Assembly (NCBI GenBank): GCA_038136035.1
Contig: JAYPYV010000012.1
Coordinates: 8,964 to 72,963 of the forward strand
DNA: 64,000 bases
From: UBA9926 sp023261215
GTDB lineage: Bacteria; Pseudomonadota; Gammaproteobacteria; Pseudomonadales; Azotimanducaceae
Reading direction: 5' to 3'
Shown in pieces: positions 52,225 through 60,807 of the stretch (position 1 is the first letter of the stretch; each line of letters starts with the position of its first letter). Under the pieces are notes generated by a model. It had not been told where the DNA came from. It worked only from the letters and a program-made list of their open reading frames with translations, and did no database searches. The position numbers and the translations under genes are program-made.

Positions 52225-52246
52225 AGGCGCCCTGAGTCTGGCGCCT
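52225..52246. terminator. Hairpin between galK and a convergent HAD gene
   Basis: AGGCGCC at 52225-52231 and GGCGCCT at 52240-52246 form a perfect 7-base-pair GC-rich stem around an 8-base loop, 24 bases after galK and 40 bases before the convergent gene end. It has no strong U-tract. Probably a shared terminator. Confidence 0.5.
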
Positions 52247-52288
52247 CGATGGCATAGCACAGCTCACCAAAGCCTTTTTCAAGCTTGC

Positions 52289-52933
52289 TCAACCACCCAA
52301 CGGTAGGTCTAACTCGCTAGATAATTCTTTAAGCGCTTGATCCTCTGTCAGCACTTTAATCGTTCGCATGCCCAGCGCCTTTGCAGGCTTGAGGTTGATG
52401 CCAAGATCATCAATGAAGAGTGCTTCGCTCGGATCGATGCCGAGCAGGTTGCAAGTGTGCTGATAAATCCGAGGGTCAGGTTTACGAATCCCCAGTTCGC
52501 TGGATTCAACCACCAAATCAAATTCGCGCATCACTTCCGCAACACGGGACGCGCGCTCCGAAGTAGTCGCCATTCCCGCGCCTTGCCCTGATTTGACATT
52601 GTTGGTGATGCAGGCAACGCGGTAGTGCGCTTTGATGGCTCTCAGAGCGGCCAACATTTTGGGTCGCACGTCGCCGGACAAGAGACTCAGCACGGCCGCG
52701 CCCTGAATTCGATGGCCGAGGGCTTCCGATTCGTCCGCAAATCGTTGATCAAATTCATCCGGACTGATGTCGCTGCGCTCAAATTGAGCCCAGGCGTTTT
52801 CATCTGGATTGGTAGCATTCACCGTTCTGATGAAATCAAGCGGGATGTCGTGCGCTTGCTCGTAACGGTTAAAGGCTTCGAATGGACTGGTGGTGAGCAC
52901 ACCCCCAAAATCCCAAAGTACCGCTTTTAACAA
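52289..52933 (-). CDS. HAD-superfamily subfamily IA hydrolase
   Basis: A 214-residue phosphatase-like protein. Motif I is VLWDFGGVLTTSP (nucleophile Asp followed by Gly at the acid/base position, as in the epoxide-hydrolase-N/YihX branch), motif II VACITNNV, motif III lysine in ELGIRKPDPRIYQHTC and motif IV LFIDDLGINLKPAK. The missing second Asp in motif I (D-x-G) makes phosphatase activity less certain. Substrate unknown. Probably a single gene behind lpxA. Confidence 0.85.
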   Translation of the reverse strand: MLKAVLWDFGGVLTTSPFEAFNRYEQAHDIPLDFIRTVNATNPDENAWAQFERSDISPDEFDQRFADESEALGHRIQGAAVLSLLSGDVRPKMLAALRAIKAHYRVACITNNVKSGQGAGMATTSERASRVAEVMREFDLVVESSELGIRKPDPRIYQHTCNLLGIDPSEALFIDDLGINLKPAKALGMRTIKVLTEDQALKELSSELDLPLGG

Positions 52934-53050
52934 AGGTCGCTCCTTTTTCAGATTTGATGCTTCAAGGTCTCGCTATTCGCAACATCGCCCCATACTTGAA
53001 TTTCGAGCCTCGGGTGCTTTCTCGCAGGTTCAAGCCAGGGGTTCAGCGCG

Positions 53051-53866
53051 CTACTCGCCGCCGACGTTCATCTCAAAGGTCGCTGACTCAGGCCGGGCCA
53101 ACCCTCGCTGAGAGTCACTGATGGCGCGCAACATTTTCTGAACCTGCGGTGAATCAGGAAATTCACCCAGAACTTCTTCGATGGCTTGCTCGAGTCTAAG
53201 CTCTCGCGCAAATAGGATTCTGAAGGCCTTTCGCACAGCTTTAATATCGTCATTCGTATAGCCCGCACGCTCCATACCGACTTTGTTAATGACCCGCATG
53301 TGGGCGGGAAATCCCTCGGCAATTGTGAACGGCAGCACGTCCTGCACAACCCTGGCCATGCCTGCGACCATGGCGGCTTCCCCAACGTGACAAAACTGGT
53401 GGACCGCTGAAAGGCCACCGATATTCGCGTGATCTCCCACGTGAACATGTCCCCCTAAAGTTGCGCTGTGGCTCATGACGACATGGTTGCCCACGATGCA
53501 ATTGTGGGCGACATGCGCGTGTGCAAGCAAAGCACAATCGTTGCCCACCTTTGTCGACGAATCGGGTTCAGTGCCACTATGGACTGAGACAAACTCGCGA
53601 ATCATATTTCGATCCCCAATGTCCGTGTAGGTCACCGAATCGAGGTTGTGCTTCAGATCTTGTGAGGCAATACCTAATGTCACGTAAGGGTACACGATGC
53701 AGTCTTTGCCTATCCGTGTGTGTCCATCGACAACCACATGGCTCATCAAACGGGTACCAGAATCAATCGTGACATGTGGCCCCAAGGTGCAAAAAGGGCC
53801 GATCTCAGCGTCGTCAGCAACTTGAGCTTTAGGATCGACCACGGCAAGCGGGCTGATATTCGCCAT
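53051..53866 (-). CDS. lpxA: UDP-N-acetylglucosamine O-acyltransferase
   Basis: First enzyme of lipid A synthesis, moving 3-hydroxyacyl from ACP to UDP-GlcNAc. The 271-residue left-handed beta-helix has many hexapeptide repeats from residue 5 to about 190, the catalytic His121 in AHVAHNCIVGN, GLSAVHQFCHVGE and the helical C-terminal part with GMERAGYTNDDIKAVRKAFR. It usually lies in lpxD-fabZ-lpxA-lpxB; here it is isolated and diverges from fabA. If another lpxA exists elsewhere, this would be a second copy. Confidence 0.93.
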   Translation of the reverse strand: MANISPLAVVDPKAQVADDAEIGPFCTLGPHVTIDSGTRLMSHVVVDGHTRIGKDCIVYPYVTLGIASQDLKHNLDSVTYTDIGDRNMIREFVSVHSGTEPDSSTKVGNDCALLAHAHVAHNCIVGNHVVMSHSATLGGHVHVGDHANIGGLSAVHQFCHVGEAAMVAGMARVVQDVLPFTIAEGFPAHMRVINKVGMERAGYTNDDIKAVRKAFRILFARELRLEQAIEEVLGEFPDSPQVQKMLRAISDSQRGLARPESATFEMNVGGE

Positions 53867-54007
53867 AACCTTTCTCTACTTTTCGAAAAATCGATGGAAT
53901 TGCTCCAATATTGATTCCCATACTGGAGAGGCGTTGCATGAGCCGGGTTAAAAAGCGTCTTCTTTTTAACTTTAATCATGCGTAAAGCACGCCAAACTTC
54001 CATTTTC

Positions 54008-54021
54008 TGACTTAAAAGTCA
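54008..54021. promoter_or_regulatory. Inverted repeat in the lpxA-fabA divergent region
   Basis: TGACTT-AA-AAGTCA forms two 6-base arms. It lies about 85 bases before fabA, upstream of a TATACT (54047-54052) that could be the fabA -10 element. No known fatty-acid regulator motif (FadR, FabR) was matched, so it is only a candidate operator. Confidence 0.3.
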
Positions 54022-54106
54022 AAGTTTAATTGAAGAAGTCGGATGCTATACTCCCGGCCCAGTTCGATCATGACGCAGACATGACCTGCGCTTAAAGGGA
54101 CGTTCC

Positions 54107-54640
54107 ATGACCGATGTCAGCTTCAGCCAACAACCCGCCTACACCAAGGAAGAGCTCTTAGGTTGCGGTTACGGAAAGATGTTCGGCCCCGGTGGGGCTC
54201 ATCTGCCGATTGACCAAATGTTGATGATTGATCGGATCACACATATTGCTGAGAGCGGCGGCAAAGCTGACAAAGGGCAAATTATTGCAGAGCTGGACAT
54301 TCATCCAGATCTTTGGTTCTTCGATTGCCACTTTGTGGATGATCCCGTGATGCCTGGGTGTTTGGGCCTAGATGCCCTCTGGCAACTCCTCGGGTTTTAT
54401 CTCGCCTGGAAAGGGAACCGTGGGCTAGGTCGAGCGCTTGGCTGTGGCAAGGTTGCGTTCAGAGGGCAGATCTTGCCGACAAATCGGCTGGTTCGTTATG
54501 AAATCGATGTCACCCGTATCCGAGAGGGGAAAACCGTTCTAGGCATTGCGGACTGCGCGGTCTTCGTGGATGGCCAGCGTATTTATGTCGCAGAAGATAT
54601 CAAGGTTGGGTTATTCACGTCGCTCGATGATTTTGCTTAA
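54107..54640 (+). CDS. fabA: 3-hydroxydecanoyl-ACP dehydratase/isomerase
   Basis: Makes and isomerises the C10 double bond for unsaturated fatty acids. The 177 residues have WFFDCHFVDDPVMPGCLGLDALWQLLGF with catalytic H75 and D89, spaced as in E. coli FabA, and GCGKVAFRGQI. Followed by fabB, the obligate partner, after 72 bases. Confidence 0.96.
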   Translation: MTDVSFSQQPAYTKEELLGCGYGKMFGPGGAHLPIDQMLMIDRITHIAESGGKADKGQIIAELDIHPDLWFFDCHFVDDPVMPGCLGLDALWQLLGFYLAWKGNRGLGRALGCGKVAFRGQILPTNRLVRYEIDVTRIREGKTVLGIADCAVFVDGQRIYVAEDIKVGLFTSLDDFA

Positions 54641-54712
54641 ATCCCCGTCATCGATGCCGTGGGCGCATCAACTCTCAATTCATCCGCCGCTTGTAGAGAA
54701 GGCCTGAAAACC

Positions 54713-55927
54713 ATGAGAAGAGCAGTGATTACCGGGATGGGCATTGTCTCCCCGCTAGGCAACAATCTCACCGACACACTCAGTGCCTTAAGGGACACTC
54801 GGTCCGGTATTCGGTATCAACCCATCTACGAAGAAATGGGTCTCCGCTCGCATGTTGCGGGTAGCATCGATATCGACCAGGACGCGTTGATCGATCGAAA
54901 ACTCAAACGTTTTATGGGGGACGCCGCAGGCTTTTCTTACATCGCGATGCAGGAGGCAATCGAGGATAGTGGCCTCGACGTAAGTGATATTTCTAACGAA
55001 ATGACAGGCATCATTGCAGGCTCAGGTGGTGCAAGCTCATCAAACCTTACAGAGTCCGCAGATGTGCTTAGAGAGAAGGGTTTGAAACGAGTCGGTCCGT
55101 ATCGCGTGACCCGAACCATGAGCTCGACGGTTTCGGCGTGTCTCGCCACCGCATTTTCTATACAGGGCGTCAACTACTCCATTACCTCAGCCTGCGCTAC
55201 GAGTGCCCACTGCATTGGCAGTGCGCTCGAGCAAATTCAACTGGGTAAGCAAGATGTCGTCTTTGCTGGCGGTGGCGAGGAAGAGCATTGGTCTATGACA
55301 GCGCTCTTCGATGCGATGGGGGCGTTGTCAACCAAACGCAACCAAGACCCGGGTGCGGCATCGAGAGCCTTTGATGCAGACCGGGATGGCTTTGTCATTG
55401 CGGGCGGCGCAGGTTTTGTTGTGGTGGAGGAACTTGAACACGCGCGTGCTCGAGGCGCGAAAATTTATGCAGAGATCGTCGGATATGCGGCCACTTCCGA
55501 CGGTGCCGATATGGTTGCGCCTTCTGGGGTGGGCGGTGAGCGCGCCATGCGTCTTGCGACCAAAAATCTTGATCGCCCGGTGGACTACATCAATGCGCAC
55601 GGAACCAGCACCCCTGCAGGAGATCCTGTGGAAATTGCCGCCATTGGACGGGTGTTTGGTGAGCAGATCCCGCAAATCAGTTCAACCAAGTCCCTCAGCG
55701 GCCACTCGCTGGGTGCGGCTGGCGTGCACGAGTCCATTTACTCGCTACTCATGCTGGACCAGGATTTTGTCTGCGCAAGCGCGAATGTTGAAACACTTGA
55801 TGAGGCTGTTGCCCACGCGCCGATCGTAACCACGCGGATCGATCAAGCCGGCTTAAATACTGTGATGTCCAACAGTTTCGGATTTGGTGGCACGAACGCC
55901 GTTTTGGTTTATTCCAAACTGGCCTGA
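54713..55927 (+). CDS. fabB: 3-oxoacyl-ACP synthase I
   Basis: Elongates the unsaturated intermediates made by FabA. The ATG at 54713 gives 404 residues, like E. coli FabB (406). It contains AVITGMGIVSPLGNN, the active Cys in ITSACATSAHCIG, NAHGTSTPAGD, KSLSGHSLGAAG and NSFGFGGTNAVLVY. SACATSAHCIG is specific to FabB rather than FabF. An upstream in-frame TTG/GTG at 54659 adds an unrelated leader. Confidence 0.96.
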   Translation: MRRAVITGMGIVSPLGNNLTDTLSALRDTRSGIRYQPIYEEMGLRSHVAGSIDIDQDALIDRKLKRFMGDAAGFSYIAMQEAIEDSGLDVSDISNEMTGIIAGSGGASSSNLTESADVLREKGLKRVGPYRVTRTMSSTVSACLATAFSIQGVNYSITSACATSAHCIGSALEQIQLGKQDVVFAGGGEEEHWSMTALFDAMGALSTKRNQDPGAASRAFDADRDGFVIAGGAGFVVVEELEHARARGAKIYAEIVGYAATSDGADMVAPSGVGGERAMRLATKNLDRPVDYINAHGTSTPAGDPVEIAAIGRVFGEQIPQISSTKSLSGHSLGAAGVHESIYSLLMLDQDFVCASANVETLDEAVAHAPIVTTRIDQAGLNTVMSNSFGFGGTNAVLVYSKLA

Positions 55928-55971
55928 TTCGCTACGTCTTGTCCTCTATAGATCGAGTGGGAGCACCATCG

Positions 55972-56682
55972 ATGTCAAGCAAGCGAGTACTGATCGTCGA
56001 GGACGAGTCGGATATTCGTGAAATCTTGATTTATAACCTCCGCAGAGAGGGATTCATAGCGGAGGGTTATGCGTCGGGGCGTGAGGGTCTCGAGGCCATT
56101 AAGCGACTGAAGCCGGATTTGGTCATTTTAGACTTAATGCTCCCCGAACTTGATGGACTCACAGTCTGTCAACAAGTTCGAGCAGATCCATCGGTACATT
56201 CAACCCCTATCATCATCGTCTCTGCGAAAGAAGAAGAATCCGACATCATCCTGGGCTTGGGGCTCGGCGCAGATGACTACATGACGAAACCATTTAGCCC
56301 TCGCGAATTAATTGCCAGAGTTAAAGCCGTGTTGCGCAGAGGCCAGGCGGTTAGCGATGGCCCACAAAATGATCGAATCACCATCGGCGAACTTGTGATT
56401 GACGTCGAACGGCACGAAGTGACCGTGGGTGATGAGTCGATTCCTTTGACGGCTACGGAGTTCAAACTCTTACATCAATTAGCCTCTTTCCCCGGTCGCG
56501 CTTTTTCCCGCGAGCAACTGCTTAACCGGGCGTTGGGGGAGGGTGTGGTGGTTGTAGACCGTAATATCGACGTCCACATTCGGGCCGTGCGGAAGAAGCT
56601 CGGTTCATTGGCTGATAGCATCGAAACCGTTCGGGGTATTGGCTACCGGTTTGCCGATCCGCGAAGCGATCGATCGTCCTAG
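55972..56682 (+). CDS. PhoB/OmpR-type response regulator
   Basis: A 236-residue regulator: receiver domain with VEDESDIRE, phospho-acceptor D54 in LVILDLMLPELDG, Lys in DDYMTKPFSPREL, then a winged-helix domain with LTATEFKLLHQLASFPGRAFSR and VDVHIRAVRKKLG-like recognition (NIDVHIRAVRKKLG). Closest in look to PhoB, but no phoR follows, so the phosphate assignment is uncertain. The start with GGAG eight bases before it is preferred to an in-frame start 33 bases earlier. Confidence 0.85.
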   Translation: MSSKRVLIVEDESDIREILIYNLRREGFIAEGYASGREGLEAIKRLKPDLVILDLMLPELDGLTVCQQVRADPSVHSTPIIIVSAKEEESDIILGLGLGADDYMTKPFSPRELIARVKAVLRRGQAVSDGPQNDRITIGELVIDVERHEVTVGDESIPLTATEFKLLHQLASFPGRAFSREQLLNRALGEGVVVVDRNIDVHIRAVRKKLGSLADSIETVRGIGYRFADPRSDRSS

Positions 56683-57268
56683 CTCGATTTGACGAAGTCA
56701 CTTTGTTTTTAAGGTGCTCGATACTCCTCAAAGCACGTCCCACAGAGCACCTCAAGCTCGGGAAAGGCGCCTATTTAAAGGGTTGAATTCTGGTCACGTA
56801 TTCAACCTATTCTGCTTAATTTTGCAGTGTCCCGCCCAAAGGAATGTGAATGTAACCACGGTCAACGTCGCGTCTCGCTCCACGGCTATCTGAGTGACCT
56901 TAGGGTTGCTCACTGAACGCCCGACTGTGGTACGGCTCGAGACTGTGAGTGAGTTGCGGGCTGTTTTCCAGAGCTCAGGGCTGTGAAGAGCTCAGGGCTG
57001 TTTGAATGCCTCAGGGATGTTTGATTGGCTCCGGGCTATCTAAAGGGGCTCAGGGCTGTGCTAGGCGAGCCGAAGCGGCGGATAGGCTCTCTCAGCGATC
57101 GGGTTAAAAGCGATCCAGCAGTCCCACGATGATCACCTATCAGTTCGCGTTGACCTCTCTCAAACCCCAATAAGACCTCACTTTCTTGCCAAACCCTGCT
57201 TCGCTTTACTCTAAAGGCAGCCGAGAGTAAGGTTCGCGTTCTTTTCAATCCACCATCTGGACGACTTC
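56683..57268. other. Intergenic stretch between the regulator and the MATE gene
   Basis: 586 bases without a supportable gene. The middle holds a degenerate short-period repeat array (described separately), which occupies about 108 bases. No operator of known type or tRNA was recognised. Confidence 0.55.
56953..57060. repeat. Degenerate tandem repeat with GCTCAGGGCTGT core
   Basis: Six copies of a core GCTCAGGGCTGT (variants GTTGCGGGCTGT, GCTCAGGGCTGT three times, CCTCAGGGATGT, GCTCCGGGCTAT) are spaced 17 to 20 bases apart. Intervening bases differ. The function is unknown; unit length and spacing near two helical turns would suit protein binding. Confidence 0.75.
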
Positions 57269-58663
57269 ATGACCGCCGAAGCAGAGTCCGCTTCAGACCC
57301 CAATGAGACGCAAGGCGAACCCAGACAAGAAGCCGTCCAGCTAAAAATCTGGGAGCTTGCCTGGCCCACGATCTTAAGCAACTTACTCTTCTCAGTCATT
57401 GGCATCATCAGCATTAAAATCGTGGGCGCACTGGGCTCAGAGGCGGTTGCGGCCGTCACCACGGGGCACCGCATTTTTTTTGCCGTTCAAGCCGTGTTGA
57501 TGGCGGTGTCTACCGGGACCACGGCGATGGTTGCTCGCGCTTGGGGGGCTAAAAACCAACTTGAAGCGGCGCGGGTGACCTCGGCCTCGCTCTGGGCAGG
57601 CAATTTGGTTGCGTTGATTTTGACTGCGCCTTGCTTCTTCTTCGCCGAGCCCATTGCGGGCATCTTTGGTCTAAACCAAAGCACTACGCTCATGGCGGCA
57701 GATTTCATTCGCTATTTGTCGATTTTTAACGTTGCCTTCTCGATCAACATGATTTTGGGGGCCTCTCTGCGAGCTGCGGGCGACACGCGAACGCCGTTGT
57801 GGATTGGCGCATTCATGAACGTTGTCAATGTTCTTTTGGTGTATGCATTGGTCTATGGAGAATGGGGAATGCCCAGAATGGAGACCAATGGTGCTGCTGT
57901 GGCCAGCGGTTTGTCATTTACGGCAGCCGCCCTGGTCCTGCTCGCGCTTTGGTACGGCAAACGCCTGGTGGTGGGTGTTGGTGGGCGGGGCTCATTCACT
58001 CGACAACGGCTGATTCAGCTCTACCAAATAGGTTATCCGGCTGCCATTGAGCAATTTGTTTTTCAGATCGGCTTCGTCGGATTTTTGTGGCTGGTCGCGC
58101 AGTACGGCACCGCGCCCTATGCCGCCTATGGTATTGGTGTTCAGATTCTGAGTGTTTCTTTCGTTGTCGGCTTTGGCTTCTCTATTGCGGGCGCGACCTT
58201 GGTGGGCCAATACCTTGGTGCCGGAGACCCAGAGGGCGCAAAACGGCAGGGCTGGCGAGCCACTCGTTTAGCCATTGCCAGCATGGTTTTATTGTCAGCG
58301 GTTATCCTGCCATTCGCGCATGAATTGGCAGCGGCTCTCATTAATGAGCCTGATGTCATTCGCTACACCGTCATTTTTATTTACATTCTTGGTGCGGCGC
58401 AGCCTCTGATGGGTATCGAATTTTCACTGAGTGGATGTCTGCGCGGCGCGGGCGATACCCGCTACCCACTTTTAACCACGATGGTGGGTCTCGTCGGCGT
58501 GCGAGTTGGGCTCGCCGCGTTGTTCATGAGCCTCTCCTTATCCGTGACCTGGATATTTGCCGCGCTCCTAGGGGATTACTTGATCAAGGCACTGATGTTG
58601 GTGCACCGATTCCGTTCCGGTCGCTGGAAAAACAAGATGCGACGATACGATTTTGCCAGTTAG
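57269..58663 (+). CDS. MATE family efflux transporter
   Basis: A 464-residue inner-membrane protein with about twelve hydrophobic helices. After a hydrophilic start it has LAWPTILSNLLFSVIGIISIKIVGALGSEAVAAVTTGH-type first-helix sequence and repeats it in the second half (YQIGYPAAIEQFVFQIGF), with LRAAGDTRTPLWIG and LRGAGDTRYPLLTT loops in equivalent places. MATE proteins export drugs or metabolites with Na+ or H+. No LexA box of the dinF type precedes it. Substrate unknown. Confidence 0.92.
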   Translation: MTAEAESASDPNETQGEPRQEAVQLKIWELAWPTILSNLLFSVIGIISIKIVGALGSEAVAAVTTGHRIFFAVQAVLMAVSTGTTAMVARAWGAKNQLEAARVTSASLWAGNLVALILTAPCFFFAEPIAGIFGLNQSTTLMAADFIRYLSIFNVAFSINMILGASLRAAGDTRTPLWIGAFMNVVNVLLVYALVYGEWGMPRMETNGAAVASGLSFTAAALVLLALWYGKRLVVGVGGRGSFTRQRLIQLYQIGYPAAIEQFVFQIGFVGFLWLVAQYGTAPYAAYGIGVQILSVSFVVGFGFSIAGATLVGQYLGAGDPEGAKRQGWRATRLAIASMVLLSAVILPFAHELAAALINEPDVIRYTVIFIYILGAAQPLMGIEFSLSGCLRGAGDTRYPLLTTMVGLVGVRVGLAALFMSLSLSVTWIFAALLGDYLIKALMLVHRFRSGRWKNKMRRYDFAS

Positions 58664-59127
58664 CGTCTGACGCAGAGGTGAGAGGCTTGCCTGACACCAC
58701 AGTGAGGGTTTTGGCTGCCTTTGCGGTGTTAGGGCATGGGTGGCTGCTTTGGCGCTTGGTTTCGCCGTGCTCATCGCCTATCCGCGAATTGCCCCACGAG
58801 ATTCAGCGCGAACTTCATCATAAAAAGACGGCTCCGCCGACTGAATGTGCGTTGAGAAGGTCACGTCCACCTTGGCGTGAACCGTGAATCAAGCGGCGCG
58901 TTTTCAATTGTGCAATTGGATTAAAGTGCTCACTGATGCGAGCTGCACAAGGTCATTGAGCAGGTGCTTTGACAATCTTTCGCTTGGGTCACCTTTGCGG
59001 GCTGCTTTGCTGCCCGACTCAGAAGCCGTCAGGCCATGTCTTCAAAGCACTGAACCGTCAGCGTTGGCTCCCAGATTTTTTAAAGGCGTTAATGCAAGCA
59101 TTGTGCCTGGGATCGCTTCATGTGACA
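58664..59127. other. Intergenic stretch before the repair operon
   Basis: 464 bases. A 67-codon plus-strand frame from a TTG at about 58690 contains one hydrophobic helix but has no ribosome binding site and no recognised relatives, so it is not called. The 62 codons in frame before the repair gene start are also open, but lie upstream of the LexA box and lack family resemblance. Confidence 0.5.
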
Positions 59128-59143
59128 CTGTATATAAATACAG
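59128..59143 (+). promoter_or_regulatory. LexA box of the nuclease-helicase operon
   Basis: CTGTATATAAATACAG is a perfect CTGT-N8-ACAG operator with the preferred alternating AT centre. It ends 11 bases before the ATG of the FAN1-like gene, leaving no room for a normal leader; the operator itself contains TATAAAT, which may be the -10 element. Confidence 0.88.
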
Positions 59144-59154
59144 TTGATGGCAAT

Positions 59155-60807
59155 ATGGCCACCTTGATCGCGGATCCATTAACCGACCCGTTTTATTATC
59201 TTAAGCATTTCGACTTTGTATTAAGCGCATTGTCGAATGACCTCGAAGCGTTTCTCTCAGACTCGCAAGGGCAAGTGCTTTCGGATCTCATGTCACTTCC
59301 AGACACGAGCCGTGCATTATTCGTCAGACTCTATCTACGAAAGGGCAACTTCTTTAGGACCGACAAAATCCACTACCAGGAAATTGGACCTCTTGATCGG
59401 GCTCTTCAGGCCTTAGTGTCAAAAGGCATGATTAAGGACGTGACTCAGTCGCGACCCGATCTCACCATTCGCCTGCGGACTAAGAAGGAATTGTCTGCAT
59501 TAGGGTTACTGAAGTCGATTCCTGCTGAGATTCGTTCCCGCGAGGCCATCGACGATTACCTCGTCCGCGCTACCGAGCAAATGCCGGGCGCTGACTTTGG
59601 TATCGTTCAACTTCAGCACCGCGCACTGATTGACCGATGCCAGCTCACATTCTTTGGCAATGCGCATCAATCGCTTGCAGACTTGATTCTGACGGACCTC
59701 GGGCAGCGAAGTTTTGAACACACCTCATTGTCCACGACGTCCTGGCGCAAAAAAAGCGTCCTTGACGACGCTGCGCTCTACATACTGTTTCGGCAATTCA
59801 TTGGCGCAATCGATGAACAGCGAAAGCACGGCCTCAGTTTAGGTCACACGCCTGAGGACTTGGCAGACCATTTGTCTTATTTGCTGACATGCCTACCTGG
59901 CTCACCAGAAGAACCCCTGAATGCACAACGTTTTCATCGACTCGTGTTTGAGGGCGGCAGGTTAGCTGAGCGTCTCGGTCAAACGGAGCTCGCACTGGCC
60001 TGGTTTGATGCTTCCGAGCATCCCATGAACCTGGAGAGAAAACTCAGGATTCTTGCGAAAAGGAAAGCGGATTCTGTACCTCACCTTGCCAAGAGACTGC
60101 TCGATCTGACCCTGGAGGCTTCTCATATCAAGTTCGCGGAGAGGTTACTTAACCGTGCCGCGCAAATCGCCGAACACACGATTCCATTGGCTCAATACAC
60201 GCCCCAATGGAACGAGCTTTCAGGCTTCGAAGGCCCAGTTGAGCACAAGGTGATTCAGTGGTTGGCGAAAGCGCAGGATATCAAGGCCGTCCATACCGAG
60301 AATTGCTTGCTGAGCGGCTTGTTCGGTGTATTTTTCTGGGAAGTCATATTCGCACCCCTGGATGGCGCGTTTTTCCATCCTTATCAATCCGCACCAGCTG
60401 ACCTGTATGACCAAGATTTTTACTTGCGCAGGGAAGCGAGCTTTGAATCGCGATTTGATGCATTAGACGGAGCATCCAATCGCCTCGAGGTATTTAGGCG
60501 AACGTATCAAGCCAAAGCAGGCATACAGAACCCCTTTGTGGTGTGGTCGGCGATTGATTTGCCGCTTTGCGAACAAATACTCAACCGTCTCGCTTGGCCA
60601 GCCCTTCGCAGCCTATTTGAATCCATGGCAAAGAATCCCAGACAAGCCACCAAGGGGTTCCCAGATCTCGTTGTGATCCATGAAGATCAAATCGAACTGA
60701 TCGAAGTCAAAGGTCCTGGTGACCGGCTGCAAGACCACCAGATTAAATGGCTGAGCGAACTCAACCGAGTAGGAATCTCCAGTTCTGTAATGAAGATCAC
60801 TCGATGA
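59155..60807 (+). CDS. FAN1-like VRR-NUC structure-specific nuclease
   Basis: A 550-residue bacterial counterpart of FAN1, a 5' flap endonuclease/exonuclease that unhooks DNA interstrand crosslinks. The C-terminal VRR-NUC domain has the PD-(D/E)XK pattern: P503-D504 in KGFPDLVVI, E517-V-K519 in ELIEVKGPGDRLQDHQIKWL. The N-terminal YYLKHFDFVL and LFVRLYLRKG..FR region and the middle helical TPR-like part match Pseudomonas FAN1. The ATG at 59155 is chosen since the protein family starts near PLTDPFYYLKHF; an upstream frame of 62 codons crosses the LexA box. Its stop overlaps the helicase start by ATGA. Confidence 0.88.
   Translation: MATLIADPLTDPFYYLKHFDFVLSALSNDLEAFLSDSQGQVLSDLMSLPDTSRALFVRLYLRKGNFFRTDKIHYQEIGPLDRALQALVSKGMIKDVTQSRPDLTIRLRTKKELSALGLLKSIPAEIRSREAIDDYLVRATEQMPGADFGIVQLQHRALIDRCQLTFFGNAHQSLADLILTDLGQRSFEHTSLSTTSWRKKSVLDDAALYILFRQFIGAIDEQRKHGLSLGHTPEDLADHLSYLLTCLPGSPEEPLNAQRFHRLVFEGGRLAERLGQTELALAWFDASEHPMNLERKLRILAKRKADSVPHLAKRLLDLTLEASHIKFAERLLNRAAQIAEHTIPLAQYTPQWNELSGFEGPVEHKVIQWLAKAQDIKAVHTENCLLSGLFGVFFWEVIFAPLDGAFFHPYQSAPADLYDQDFYLRREASFESRFDALDGASNRLEVFRRTYQAKAGIQNPFVVWSAIDLPLCEQILNRLAWPALRSLFESMAKNPRQATKGFPDLVVIHEDQIELIEVKGPGDRLQDHQIKWLSELNRVGISSSVMKITR

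Noticed and set aside
57269..58663. MATE gene as an SOS gene of the dinF type
   Set aside because: No LexA box is present in the upstream 586 bases.
58435..58887. 150-residue frame across the 3' end of the MATE gene
   Set aside because: Most of it is a shadow of the transporter in another phase; the part beyond it has no ribosome binding site or relatives.
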